This document shows positions 49,151 through 59,215 of a DNA stretch of 64,000 bases, piece after piece. Made by a program: the position numbers and the translations under genes. The notes under the pieces were generated by a model. That model was not told the DNA's origin. It was given only the letters and a program-made list of their open reading frames with translations, and did no database searches. The stretch spans positions 49,873,313 to 49,937,312 of the forward strand of contig NC_086285.1 in NCBI RefSeq assembly GCF_963924245.1, read 5' to 3'. This DNA comes from Chroicocephalus ridibundus (lineage: Eukaryota > Chordata > Aves > Charadriiformes > Laridae). The stretch's first letter is position 1. Every line of letters starts with the position of its first letter.

Positions 49151-52100
49151 ATAGCAAAGATGGAAAAAAGCATTTATTATACACACAGGTACTTTTAATC
49201 AGACCCCAAATTAATTTCAGGAATGGGCTGTCACATTTCACAGATGCAAGCCATTCTAAAATAGCCAAGACCAAAACTTGAGCACACATCACTGGCTTCA
49301 TCTTAAAACACTGTGCATTTTGCGTATTCAAGAAATTAAGATGATCCACTTCTACCCAAAACCTTAGACTTTGAGCCAATACCATCCCCTTGTTTTAGAG
49401 CCATGATATCCCAGTACAAGTCACAATATTTTTAAGTTGGTTAGTACAGATTATGATAGAAACTTAAAAGAGGAAAGGTAACATTTCTTGAAGAAATCAA
49501 AGCTGATTACAAGAGGATCAAATACATCGCTATTAAATTACACTACTTCTATCTTCCACCAAAAAAACCCCAATCCTCCTTAATAACAGCATAAAATTCC
49601 ATTTGTTTTAGAAAAGCATACATAAAATAACACTGGTACATTTTATTTCAAAAGACTTTGTTGTCTCAACTCTAGCAATACTCCAACACAGGTTAAGATT
49701 TGTTCATAAAGAGCTCAATCACAGGCATGTAGCAAACATTAGAAAGGCATGCCAAGTACAAATTCTCTTTCGAAATTTTTTTTTTTAATGTAAACTGAAA
49801 AAAGTAGGCATGAAGCATCTGTACAGCAAACATAAAAAAACTATATCATTTTTCCCTTATTCACCTCAAGAGCTTTTGATCTTGGGATCTTACTAGAAAG
49901 TAACCTTCATACTGCTGTGCACGAGGGACATGTTCCTAACTAAACTGAGTATGGAAGTATGGAGAGTTGTAGGAGGAAGGCAGATTCTTAGTACTTAAAT
50001 ACACATGACCCTCCAAGACCACTTCCATTTCCCTAGTGGCAGTATCACACTAACTAGAGGAACACTCAGTGACACTAATCAACACTGACAACACCAAGAG
50101 TGACAGCAGCCCCTACTGTATCCCAAAGTAATCTATAAAAAGGCCTCCTCCATCCTTTAACTGGCTAAATACCAATCTTGGACATATCTCACACAGTAAG
50201 AGGAACTACTGAGCCACTTCAACCAAGGGTGTAACACATGGATCCTGTACACCTGAGCCTTCCAGGAGGATTAAGGAAAAGATAATTACTGACTGGAACT
50301 CAAGCTACATCTGTCCTATACTGTAAAATTCGAGTGGTACAGCCTGTAACAGTGCAGCACATTAGATAAGATCTTACAAAAACTACAAATAGGGTATTGC
50401 ACTACAGCAGGGGTATCTGCTTACCGGCAGATCTGTAAATAGACACGCATCTTTAGGGCAACTGCATACTGATGAGCAGGATGGCCAAACAGGACAAAAT
50501 GAAGACTCTGCTTAACCATTATTTTCTCAAATATTTAAAACTTAAGTTTCAATGACTCTTCACATTTTTAAGTTTTATAATGGCTTTAGTTATACTTAGA
50601 ACCTTAAATGCCAAGCTCTCAAGGTTTAATTAGGATTTTTAAAGATACAGATGTAACAATGTTGTAGAATTCTTGCAGTCCAGGTTAATCTAAGGTAATG
50701 AAAGCAGACTTAAGATATAAAATTATTTCCTAAGGTGTCGTTTTTTTGTGTGATTCCCCCCTCCCTCCCCAAAAAATTTTTCCAGAACAAAATGCTTTTC
50801 ATGTAGGCTGTGCAAGAATGTAGTGCAGGAAGTAAGGTTTAAGAGAAGCCGTTGAACCAATGAATGTATGCACACACAGTCTAGGCACTATTTTTTCAAA
50901 AGTTCTTTCATTGAGAAAATTGCTGCTTATCTGCCCAGTTGTGCTCTTCATGCTCATCTCAAACACATGGTCAGATTTAGCAGGCCACAGGTGAAGGTCA
51001 AAGGTCTGATAATTCATACAAGAGGAAGCAGGCACCCTACAGACTTAGATCACTAAATCTCATCTTCTACAAACAAGGACTGCTACCACCATTTAGGAAG
51101 TGATGGTTTCATTGTTCACAGCTGCATTAAGCAGATGTAGGCTCTGAACAGCCAATTCAATGAATTTATTTATGCAACACCTTACTCCAGTGTTATCAGT
51201 TGAAAGAATCAAGTTACAACAGCCTAATGTAACTATGCACAGCAAGGCTGTGAATTTGAAACAGCAGTTCCTACACCCAATTGCAGCCTGTGGTTAAGTC
51301 CAGATATTTGGAGACCTGAAAGACACAGACTTCACAATATTCCAACAAAAAGAAGCCACCACTCTTTGCAGTCTGAGCTTGCCCAGTCTTAAGTCCTACT
51401 AATGTCCTAGTAGTTTTAAAAGCAATTTTTATTATTAGCTCCCCTTTTACTGCCTTGACAATTATGGGACACATCCTTTACCATTTTTTAACCTACTCTG
51501 GAATAGACAGAAAGACTGAAACGTGCCTTCGCTATGCAAACATGTTTACACTGCAGTCACTTAAACAGTTCTTTCCCAAAGTCTTTCAGTTTTTCAGCAT
51601 TCTTGAAACATGCATGCATATTCCAAACAGACTGAGCTTTGACAGAGAAGTTTAAGCTTAAGATGATAAAACAAGAAATTGTTGAAGCCTTTCCTCTAGA
51701 ACACACAAAGAGGCTTGGGCTTCTAACAAGGATAGTTAGAGACACTGCTCTAGTTTAAAACACTTCCTGAACAAAAATTTCTGCTTTCCCTCTAGAAACA
51801 TTAAATTGTTTGTGGCCACAACAATTCTCATCTATTTAAACTTCAAATGTGTTACTTCTTATACCTTCTTTTTAATTTTGCCCTTCGAAGGTCAAAACCC
51901 AAGCCACCCATCAACTGCAAGGTTCTTCCTATCAGAAAGGACTTTTAAATTAGGAGGAAGAACACAAAAGTTTTTCTTATTTATTCCAAGCAGAATGACT
52001 ACGAAGAAATGACTCAAGCTTAGGCAGTATAAGTTAATGGAATGCCATCTGAAATGAGGACTGACTCAGTAACACATGAGACTTGCTAATCATTTGTTAA

Positions 52101-53834
52101 TCTACAATTCAAAAAACCCACTAGAAGTACTCACGTAATACCACTGAAATAGGAGAAGATACTGCTTGGTTTTCCTCTTGGTCAGGAGAACAAGCTTTGA
52201 ATGAGAACGTCAGTTTTTCTGATATCTGATAAAATGAAAATCATTAACTGCTATGTACCCCCAAAGGATTAATTATTTTAACATCTATGAATCAAAACGA
52301 GGTAAACTTGCAGGACAATGACTTTATTTTGCTAATGGGCAAGACTTGCGTAAGACTTATTCTTTAGATTTCCCTTCTGTGTGCTGGTATTTCATGTTTT
52401 GCAGCAGGCTTTCCTTCCTCCTGAACACACTATACCTTAAGAGTTTGCAATCTTCTGAACAGTTAAGATCCGTAACACCAGGCAGAATTTGTGGAGATTG
52501 AGAGACTGGACACTGGATTTTTACAGGTGGAATTGTCCAGATCAGACAGAGAAAGAACTTGTCATAAGAATGCTCTATAATGCTCCCCTAATTGTTGTTA
52601 GTGCCATAAAGGTTCATATCTGAATTCAGAAATCATAAAAAAAAAAAAAGCTCAACTGAGTTAAAATTCAGCATTTCTGTTTAGAAAGGCAAGCCTGAAC
52701 AGGAAACACAGTATAGGCACAGGTGATATTAAGTAATAGAGTTTTGCCTGTTCTTGATGTTTATATAGGTAGTCATCAGCTATTTTTTTTTCCTGAACAA
52801 GTTTTATTAGTAAGCCTTAGCAGCAAAGAAATGTCTCTTCTTTTTCAGACAATACATGATTTTACAAGAAGTTGTTTTGTTTTTTTTTTTTTAATTTTTC
52901 CCCCACTATTCCTATTGTTTCCCAGCTCAGCATGTTTTGAATGTTTCAGAGAAAATTTCCACGTCTATCTCACAAGGAAGATAAGATCTGCATGTTTCAA
53001 CAAATGAAGTCATTTCATTCCATAAAGAAACATCTCCTAAAAGCAAAACACCAAAATGCCTATAGCTAACTAAGACTAGATGAAAAGCATGGTGGAACAA
53101 ACCTATTATAACTTTAGATCACAGTGAATGAATTGCCTGCTAGAGAAGTAGACTAAATCAGCTTTCTGTAGTTAACACCCAAACCCCATTACAAACCTCT
53201 CCCTATTAACCATTAGTCACAGCAAAACTTTTCACACCAGGGGGAAAAAAAAAAAAAAAAAGGTTAGCGTAGAACCTGTTCCCTTCCTTACTTCCGTAGC
53301 TAACACTACCAGCTAATCCAAGCACTCTGCTTGCCAACATTAAATGCACAGTCATGGCAAAAGCCAACTCAATGTCTTTCCTGTTCACTCAGTGAAAGAA
53401 GAGATACAAAATCCCATGCACTTCCTTCAAATGTTTTGGGAGTACTATGTAAGACCTAGATGTTTCATGTGTTCTCAATAACAGCAGCCTTAAGGAGTGC
53501 AGCTTATTTTAGTCCTACTATGCTTAACACTCATGTTTCATAGTCACTGCAGTAAATTTTAGAGAATATCCAGTTACTTAGAAAACAATTTATGTCTTAT
53601 CACACTGCTACTAAGATACACCTACACAAGAGACTTTAAAGCTCTAGTCTTACAGTTACAGGATAAGATCACATCAAGCTAATGTACCGATTAATTAGCT
53701 AATACTGTATCATGTAGACCATCCAATTTATTCAATGAGCAGTGAGCTATACTTGCCACAAAACATTTTATCTATTCTTTAGTAAGACTGCTGTGCTACT
53801 TTAAAACTTAAGCTAAAGCATTTCAGATGTCCCA
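49151..53834. other. AT-rich flank downstream of EIF1B, possible extended 3' UTR or unrecognised exons
   Basis: This CR1-free block lies just downstream of the EIF1B polyadenylation site. Several minus-strand AATAAA hexamers (for example 52808-52803, 52328-52323 and 51985-51980) would fit long 3' UTR isoforms. Two minus-strand segments look exon-like: 52225-52135 (91 nt between a good acceptor and a GTGAGT donor) and an open terminal stretch within about 51045-50799. Their reading phases do not join and I recognise neither peptide, so I do not call a gene. Confidence 0.3.
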
Positions 53835-54181
53835 GAAAATATATGAATAAACTTTTATTTCTAAGCAACAACACACACTATTTTAATACAAGCCACACAT
53901 TTAAGTCAGGTGGAGAGTAGTAAACTGAACAATCATCGCTAAAACATTTCCATTGGAATTGTGTTAAAGTTCACAAGTGTCATCATTACCACCTTACTGA
54001 AGTTTTCTTATGTGTTTCTAGTCTACACACCACATGTTTCACACAGTCATGCAAATCTGAATCAAATTTTAAATGGTCAGGTAACAGGGAAGTCCATTCA
54101 CTGTAAAGATTCATTTTTCACAGGAGAGCCAGGCTAGGTAAGACCAAATACTGCAGGGTTCTTCATCAGAGTACCAGTATT
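53835..54181 (-). other. EIF1B: EIF1B 3' UTR with polyadenylation signal
   Basis: About 330 nt downstream of the stop codon is the first canonical AATAAA on the minus strand, at 53859-53854. Cleavage is expected 10-30 nt further on, so the 3' end near 53835 is approximate. More AATAAA hexamers on the same strand further downstream (52808-52803, 52328-52323, 51985-51980) leave room for longer isoforms. The boundary is inferred; the hexamers are seen directly. Confidence 0.65.
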
Positions 54182-54226
54182 TTAGAAACCATGAACTTTC
54201 AGTTGTTCTTCCTTGACAATGCCAAT
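54182..54226 (-). CDS. EIF1B: EIF1B terminal coding exon 4 (residues 100-113 and stop)
   Basis: The acceptor CTCCTTTAG precedes 14 codons and TAA. The peptide IGIVKEEQLKVHGF carries the paralogue-specific KEEQ, which makes this EIF1B rather than EIF1. The first residue is Ile where human EIF1B has Val. Confidence 0.96.
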   Translation of the reverse strand: MGIVKEEQLKVHGF

Positions 54227-57200
54227 CTAAAGGAGAAAAGCAACATATTTCAGTAAAGCTTAAACGCTTAGGATATTACAGTGATATCAAGTTACCACAA
54301 TCTTATACTCTGATTAAAGAAACTGCAACATAGTATATACTCAATAAAGGTGTCTTCTAGTTTCTGGGCCATGAGAAGAATTGACTTCACAAAAAAAAGA
54401 AAATCTTATCAGACATCTGACTTGTTCTGTAGTTCTAGCACTTACTCTTTGACAGCATAACATCTCTACATCATGATTTGCATCAGTAATCTAGTGGTGA
54501 AAGACTCTTTCCTCTATAGTGTTTTCAGACTCAAAATAATGGTTTGCATCAAACACTTGATTTTACAAATGAAGAACTCAAGTTGCACTGCCAGAGAACA
54601 AGTGATATGTTGTTGCAGGGTAAATGCATTCTACAGTGCTTTGATTCTTACTCTCATTCTGCAAGTGTAATTTTACTTTTTGGCTGAAAATACAAAGGAA
54701 CAATAGTGGACATCTTTAGTTGGTTAATTAACATCAGTGCCACCTGTCACTCTACTGCTTCCACAGAGGTTTAGATATTTATCTGCAGTCCCTTACCTCC
54801 AAGAGAAATTGGCATATGTTCTTCCTCTGGTCACCTTGAAGCTGGATAACTTCACCGTATTCAGGATGTTCAATCACAGTACCATTACAAGCAAATTTCT
54901 AGAGAGAAACATTCATATTGTAAGGCACCTGACGTACATTATGATTTTTCTTAGTAAGTCTTTTCAGCAGGATTTTGTCATAGAAGCTGCTTAATAAATT
55001 CTGATGACAAAGGAAAGGCTAGATCTACTCTGCACTAGTTTTGAGAGCAAATGGAATTTATCTGCTGATGCATACAAACAAGAATTAAGCTGTTGATGGT
55101 AAATTCAGGCAAAGACAGGATTAGATACTGTGCAGGAGGAACTAGACAAACACTCATTGCAAGAATGGAAAACAAAGTCACAAGATATGGCCTTTCAATT
55201 CCAAACTATTTTAAAATAAATGTTTACATACTGGTGAAACTGGAGATCTCTATTTCAAGAGCAACACAGCTATGACAGAAGCAGGAATGCAAAAACAGTT
55301 CTACTTTAAACTGACTTTATTCTTGGCATCAACAAAGCCAGGTATGTGGGAAGTTGAGAATATACTTTATTTACTACTTCTTCATAAGAAAGAAACCTTT
55401 AACTGTCTAGCAAAAATTGGCATCACTGGACAATGACAGGGGTTTTGAGAAAGACACATAAAGGGATCAACCTGAATATGAAAGTGATGTGCACTGGCAG
55501 GAATGAAATAAAACAAATATTCTGTTACTTTGTATTAAAAGCTATCATACACCTTTACATAATATCTTTACTATTAAATCAAATCAGCAACTTCACCTTT
55601 TTGAAAGCTTTCACAAGTTTCTTCTTGTCATAATCATCTGCAATTCCCTGAACAGTTGTTAGCGTCTTTCTTCCGTTTCGTTGCTGGATCCTTATATGAA
55701 TGTAATCCTCAGTCCCTGCTGGGAGTAAGTCGTCACCCTTTGTTGCATCAGCAAAGGGGTCTGCAGGATGAAAATGATTCATGTAATTCCCACAAAGGAA
55801 AACACCCAAGTTCAAAAACTAACAGGTAAATTTCTCATTTCACAAAGAGCTTTATTTAGGGGATAATCTTGCCTTCTTCTCCCTGTTTAAAAACACACTG
55901 TTAAAATCAGAGTACTTTTTTCTACAGCTGTATTAAGTCTCACTAGCCTACTAACTCAGCATAGAGCTCTCAACTACCATGCATCCAGTTTCTACAATGC
56001 CTTCCTGGATATAAGTAATTTTCAGCTATAGTATTAACTTACTTCACTATCTCTTACAAACTGTAAACCCTGAAGCTCTGAACCTGAAACAGGGTTCTGA
56101 CAGAATATCAAGTGTACATCGGTTTTAGACAGCCACATGCATTTTAAGTGAAATATGGAAGTTATATCTTTTATCAGATCAGCTGTTAAAGACAGAAAAA
56201 TCAAAAAGCTCTTGTACACACACCCCTTTACAGGTCCAGAGCAGAAGCCTTATACTGTGACGACTAGCACACTTCCAGCATTTTAAGACATACATGTAAT
56301 TCTTGGCTACTAATGTAAACAAAACACTGTAACAGACACTAACAGATGTCAGGGGCTGTCTGTAAACCAGGACCCCTCTGCCAGTCAGTAGTTTTAGGCA
56401 AGAATTATAACAAAATTCATTTAGGCTTTGACTACAGAAAGGTCAGTCCTCAAATTCTTCCAAGCTTATATTTATCTAGCCCAGGTGAGATAAAAAGGCA
56501 TTTAGGAAGAAGGGTTTCTGCGTTATACTTCTTATTCTCTGCTCTCCACAAAAACATATTTAACACGCACTCTATCAAGAAATTTGATAGTCCTACAAGT
56601 TTCCTAATCAGTAGCTCCAAATAAATCTTGAAGCATGAAGTACTGTAAGTTTTGTTGGTTTTTTTTCTTTAAAAAGACCAATCACCAGTTATTTTTGGGT
56701 ACTAATCAGAATCATATTGAAGAGTCCGATCTTCGGAAAACGTAGGTTCAACAGCCACGCAAGCTACAATTTCCCAAACTTCCATCCAAAACTCAAACCT
56801 AACACACTGACCAAGTTTTGCCACCCACTCAAAGCAAATGCCCCAAAAAAGTTAGTTCAGCTGTAGACAGACTGACCCTTGTAAAAACAAGAATGAAAAG
56901 GGCATTAAAGGCACTGAATGCATCATGAGGATGAAAGCACCCCAGCAAAGAAGTACAGCACTGGGAAACTTGAGTGCCTTAACTAAGGCACCAGTAAGGC
57001 TTTCGTTAAAACATGCTGAATTTTCACTGTCCCCCACAGCTCGCAGTGCTAACACTAATAGAAAATTTGAAAGAAAAGGTGAAAGAAAAAGGGGTCTCAG
57101 ACATGAAATTCACTTGGCAGAGTTTCGGATTCTAGGCTGGAGATAAACCAGCACCATGGGTGTTAACATTGGATTACTTCAAACGAATCCTTTGGGCAGC

Positions 57201-58070
57201 ACCTTCCTAAACACAGGATCAGCTCCCAGATCGAGATTAACATGTGGCTTACACGTGCAGAAGAATAGAGACAAAACTGAGCCCAAAAGCCTGACAACAT
57301 TATCTTCTAAAGTGTTAACTTGCTCACTTCTGTTGTCTGTAGATAAGGAAGGTGGAGAATCACGGCCCAGCACGGTAAACTTCCCTGCTAAAACAAGAGA
57401 AATGACCTACCTACCGTATAGCTCAATCTATAGAAACAATACTCTTTGCAGAGCATATATCAGCTTTTGCGACGTTGGTAAGCACAAAATGAGGCAGCAA
57501 ATCAACAAGCAATCGGAACCGAGGAGATTATTTCCTTCCTTAGCAGAGGATATGAACTCTAGACTCCCTCTGCCCACAAAGACTACAACTTTGAAACTGC
57601 AGAATTGACAGAAACGCCCAGTATGAGGTGCAACCAGACATTCAGGCAAACAGCGCAGTATGGGGTGTCAGAGCACGGTACGTGGCGGCATCTCCTACGG
57701 GAGCGGAGAGAGAGCAAACAAGAGAGGGAGACGAGCCTCCCAGCCCACGTCTCTCCGCTGCACACACAGGGCAGGACCCGAGGCCGGGGCGGACAAGGAC
57801 GAGCCGCCGGAACAAGGCGGGCAGCGCGGGGGACGGCAACACCCACTCGGCAACGGCCTCAATGTCACCCCGGGGGGCTGGGGGACACCGACCCCCCGGG
57901 GGGCCTCGGGAAAGGCGGTGGCAGCAAGGACGGCGGGGGGACAGCCACAGCCCCGGGGGGTGGTGGTGCGTGACTGTGGGGGCTTCCCGCGGCACAAAGA
58001 GGGATGGCGGGGTGACGCTCGGCCGGCGGTGGCCCTTACCGAAGGATTGGAGGTTCTGGATAGATGACAT
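54182..58070 (-). CDS. EIF1B: EIF1B, eukaryotic translation initiation factor 1B (four coding exons)
   Basis: Four exons join in frame: 58070-58040, 55760-55597, 54898-54797 and 54226-54182 (31+164+102+45 = 342 nt, 113 residues plus TAA). Every junction is GT-AG. The product is the eIF1/SUI1 factor of the 43S/48S pre-initiation complex. In this family it binds the small ribosomal subunit near the P site, keeps the complex open for scanning and rejects non-AUG or poor-context starts. What the sequence shows: an acidic-to-flexible N-tail (about residues 1-28), then the SUI1 fold, with the basic loop QQRNGRKT at residues 36-43 and a C-terminus ending in KVHGF. The paralogue is assigned from VKEEQ at residues 103-107 (EIF1 has AKDDQ) and ADATKG near residues 14-19 (EIF1 has ADASKG). 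Length equals the vertebrate protein. The start is the only ATG in frame before exon 1's donor and matches the known N-terminus. No frameshift or premature stop. An intact intron structure rules out a processed pseudogene. Confidence 0.97.
54797..54898 (-). CDS. EIF1B: EIF1B coding exon 3 (residues 66-99)
   Basis: The acceptor TTTCTCTCTAG and donor GAG|GTAAGG bound exactly 34 codons. They encode the second half of the SUI1 fold, from KFACNG to QFLLE, which includes EYGEVIQLQG and the DQRKNI helix start. Phase is 0 on both sides. Intron 3 is 54796-54227 (570 bp). Confidence 0.96.
55597..55760 (-). CDS. EIF1B: EIF1B coding exon 2 (residues 11-65)
   Basis: It is preceded by the acceptor CATCCTGCAG and followed by AAG|GTGAAG. 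It encodes the rest of the N-tail and the first half of the SUI1 fold, including the basic loop QQRNGRKT and the helix that begins at DDYDKKK. Intron 2 is 55596-54899 (698 bp). The open frame runs on upstream of the acceptor and past the donor, but that flanking translation does not resemble eIF1. Confidence 0.97.
58040..58070 (-). CDS. EIF1B: EIF1B coding exon 1 (residues 1-10)
   Basis: It encodes MSSIQNLQSF plus the first base of the Asp11 codon, then a strong donor (G|GTAAGG). The ATG lies in a weak context, with C at -3 and T at +4. Intron 1 (58039-55761, about 2.28 kb) begins inside the CpG island and separates this tiny coding exon from the SUI1 domain exons, the same phase-1 junction as in mammalian EIF1B. 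Confidence 0.95.
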
Positions 58071-58400
58071 GCGACTCTGCGGCGAGAGGCTGGAGCAGCG
58101 GGGAAAAGGCCGCGGCTGGGTCCGCTCGGGTCACGTCTCCGGCTCCGCAGTGCCGGCGGGGGCGGGGACCAGGGAGGGGAGGGAGGGAGGAGAGGAAGCG
58201 AGGGGAGGGATAACAGAAGCGGAGGGAGGGAATCTGAGAGGGAGGGAAGGGGGAGGGGGGGAGAGAGAGAGAGAGAGGAGGGGGGAAAAAAAAAAAAGGA
58301 GTAAAAGGAGGAAAAAGCGCAAAGGGAAATAAAGAGGGGTAGGAGCCCCTCGCCTCCGGCACACCGCCCCACGCTACCGCTAACGGACGGCGGCCGCCGT
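58071..58400 (-). other. EIF1B: EIF1B 5' leader: AUG-free, pyrimidine-rich
   Basis: On the minus strand there is no ATG between the start codon (58070) and 58408, so a scanning ribosome would meet the EIF1B start first. The stretch from about 58330 to 58160 is almost pure pyrimidine in the sense strand: a T12 run, a (CT)n run and many CCCT blocks. The template strand therefore holds runs of G (58172-58187 and 58240-58260 fit G-quadruplex patterns). The transcription start is not fixed by the sequence. It probably lies between about 58200 and 58420, so the upper bound is approximate. Confidence 0.55.
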
Positions 58401-58410
58401 TTTTACTCAT

Positions 58411-58421
58411 AAAATGGCGGC
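58411..58421 (+). promoter_or_regulatory. YY1 binding site
   Basis: AAAATGGCGGC is an exact match to the YY1 core found in housekeeping promoters. In such promoters YY1 sites usually lie just downstream of a start site and are read in the direction of transcription. Here the motif reads on the plus strand, opposite to EIF1B, which hints at a divergent start just left of it. It could also serve EIF1B in reverse. Confidence 0.7.
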
Positions 58422-58440
58422 TCGCCCGCGCCGCGCCGGG

Positions 58441-58448
58441 CACGTGAT
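58441..58448 (+). promoter_or_regulatory. E-box (CACGTG)
   Basis: CACGTGAT is a palindromic E-box with the flanking AT favoured by USF/MITF/MYC-type bHLH-LZ factors. It lies inside the CpG island, 20 bp from the YY1 site. The core motif is exact; use by any particular factor is inferred. Confidence 0.5.
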
Positions 58449-58498
58449 GGGCGCCACCCTCCCCCCCCTTCCCCGTGCTGCCTCACGGGAAGGCGAGT

Positions 58499-58506
58499 CC
58501 CCGCCC
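58499..58506 (-). promoter_or_regulatory. GC box (SP/KLF)
   Basis: CCCCGCCC (GGGCGGGG on the minus strand) fits an SP1/KLF box. A second KLF-like GGGCGTGGCC lies just to the right near 58515-58524. Both sit between the E-box and the ZNF143 site. Confidence 0.5.
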
Positions 58507-58538
58507 ATGGAGCAGGGCGTGGCCCGGCGGCCCGAAGG

Positions 58539-58560
58539 ACTACAGTACCCAGAGTGCACC
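58539..58560 (+). promoter_or_regulatory. ZNF143/STAF (SBS-like) binding site
   Basis: The sequence ACTACAGTACCCAGAGTG followed by CACC closely follows the long SBS consensus (ACTACAATTCCCAGAATGC). This site is typical of CpG-island and divergent promoters. It lies about 470 bp upstream of the EIF1B start codon and about 73 bp from the edge of the adjacent CR1. Occupancy is inferred. Confidence 0.75.
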
Positions 58561-58632
58561 GCGCCGGGGCGGCCGGAGGAGCTGTGGGGGAGCGTCCTGG
58601 CTTTCCCTGAGGAGGCAGCGGGCAACTAGAAG

Positions 58633-59215
58633 TCATAGAATTGTAGAATGGTTTGCGTTGGAAAGGACCTTCAAGATCATCTTGTTCCAACCCCCCTGCC
58701 ATGGGCAGGGACACCTCCCACTAGACTACGTTGTTCAAAGCTCCATCGAGCCTGGCCATGAACCCTTCCAGAGAAGGGGCATCCACAACTTCCCTGGGCA
58801 ACTTTTTTCAGTGTGTCAGCACCCTCACAGTAAAGAATTTCTTCCAAATATCTAATCTAAATCTCCCCTCTTTCAGTTTAAAACCACTAACCCTCGTCCT
58901 ATAGCTCCACTCCCTGATAAAGAGCCCCTCCCCATCCTTCCTGTAGGTCCCCTTCAGGTACTGGAAGGCTGCTATAAGGTCTCCCTGGAGCCTTCTCTTC
59001 TCCAGGCTGAACAAGCCATCTCTCTCAGACTGTCTTCATAGGAGAGGTGCTCCAGCCCTTTGATCATTTTTGTGGCCCTCCTCTGGACCTGCTCCAACAG
59101 GTCCATGTCTTTCCTGCACTGAGGCCCCCAGAGCTGGATGCAGTACTCCAGGTGGGGTCTCACCAGAGCGGAGTAGAGGGGCAGAATCACCTCCCTTGAC
59201 CTGCTGGCCACACTT
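58633..59215 (-). mobile_element. CR1 LINE 3' fragment (about 580 bp) abutting the EIF1B promoter
   Basis: The 3' end at 58633 (octamer-like ATTCTACAATTCTATGACT in sense) is followed by the 3' UTR and the ORF2 C-terminus: ACSAWRR/LFSLEKRRLQGDL, RATKMIKGLEHLSYED and VILPLYSALVRPHLEYCIQLW. Frames are broken. It has the same orientation as EIF1B and its 3' end touches the edge of the CpG island, about 73 bp from the ZNF143 site. Confidence 0.96.

Larger units (their letters stand above)
57690..58620. promoter_or_regulatory. CpG-island promoter of EIF1B
   Basis: This is the only sustained CpG-dense, GC-rich stretch in the window. It spans the start of intron 1, coding exon 1, the leader and the upstream flank of EIF1B. 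It contains a NotI-type palindrome (58387-58400) and clustered housekeeping-promoter motifs listed separately. I see no TATA box at a sensible distance. Such islands usually fire in both directions, so a divergent plus-strand non-coding RNA is possible; mammalian EIF1B has an annotated antisense transcript. The island stops abruptly at the CR1 copy that begins at 58633. Confidence 0.85.

Noticed and set aside
53206..53388. Minus-strand 60-codon ORF near the EIF1B 3' end
   Set aside because: Part of it translates a poly(A)/poly(T) tract, and it has no coding features.
57628..58443. Several overlapping ORFs of 120-235 codons on both strands
   Set aside because: They come from CpG-island and polypurine/polypyrimidine composition, are low-complexity (runs of Pro/Ser/Leu or Gly/Arg/Glu) and overlap the EIF1B leader, exon 1 and intron 1. 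Only MSSIQNLQSF at 58070-58040 is real coding sequence.
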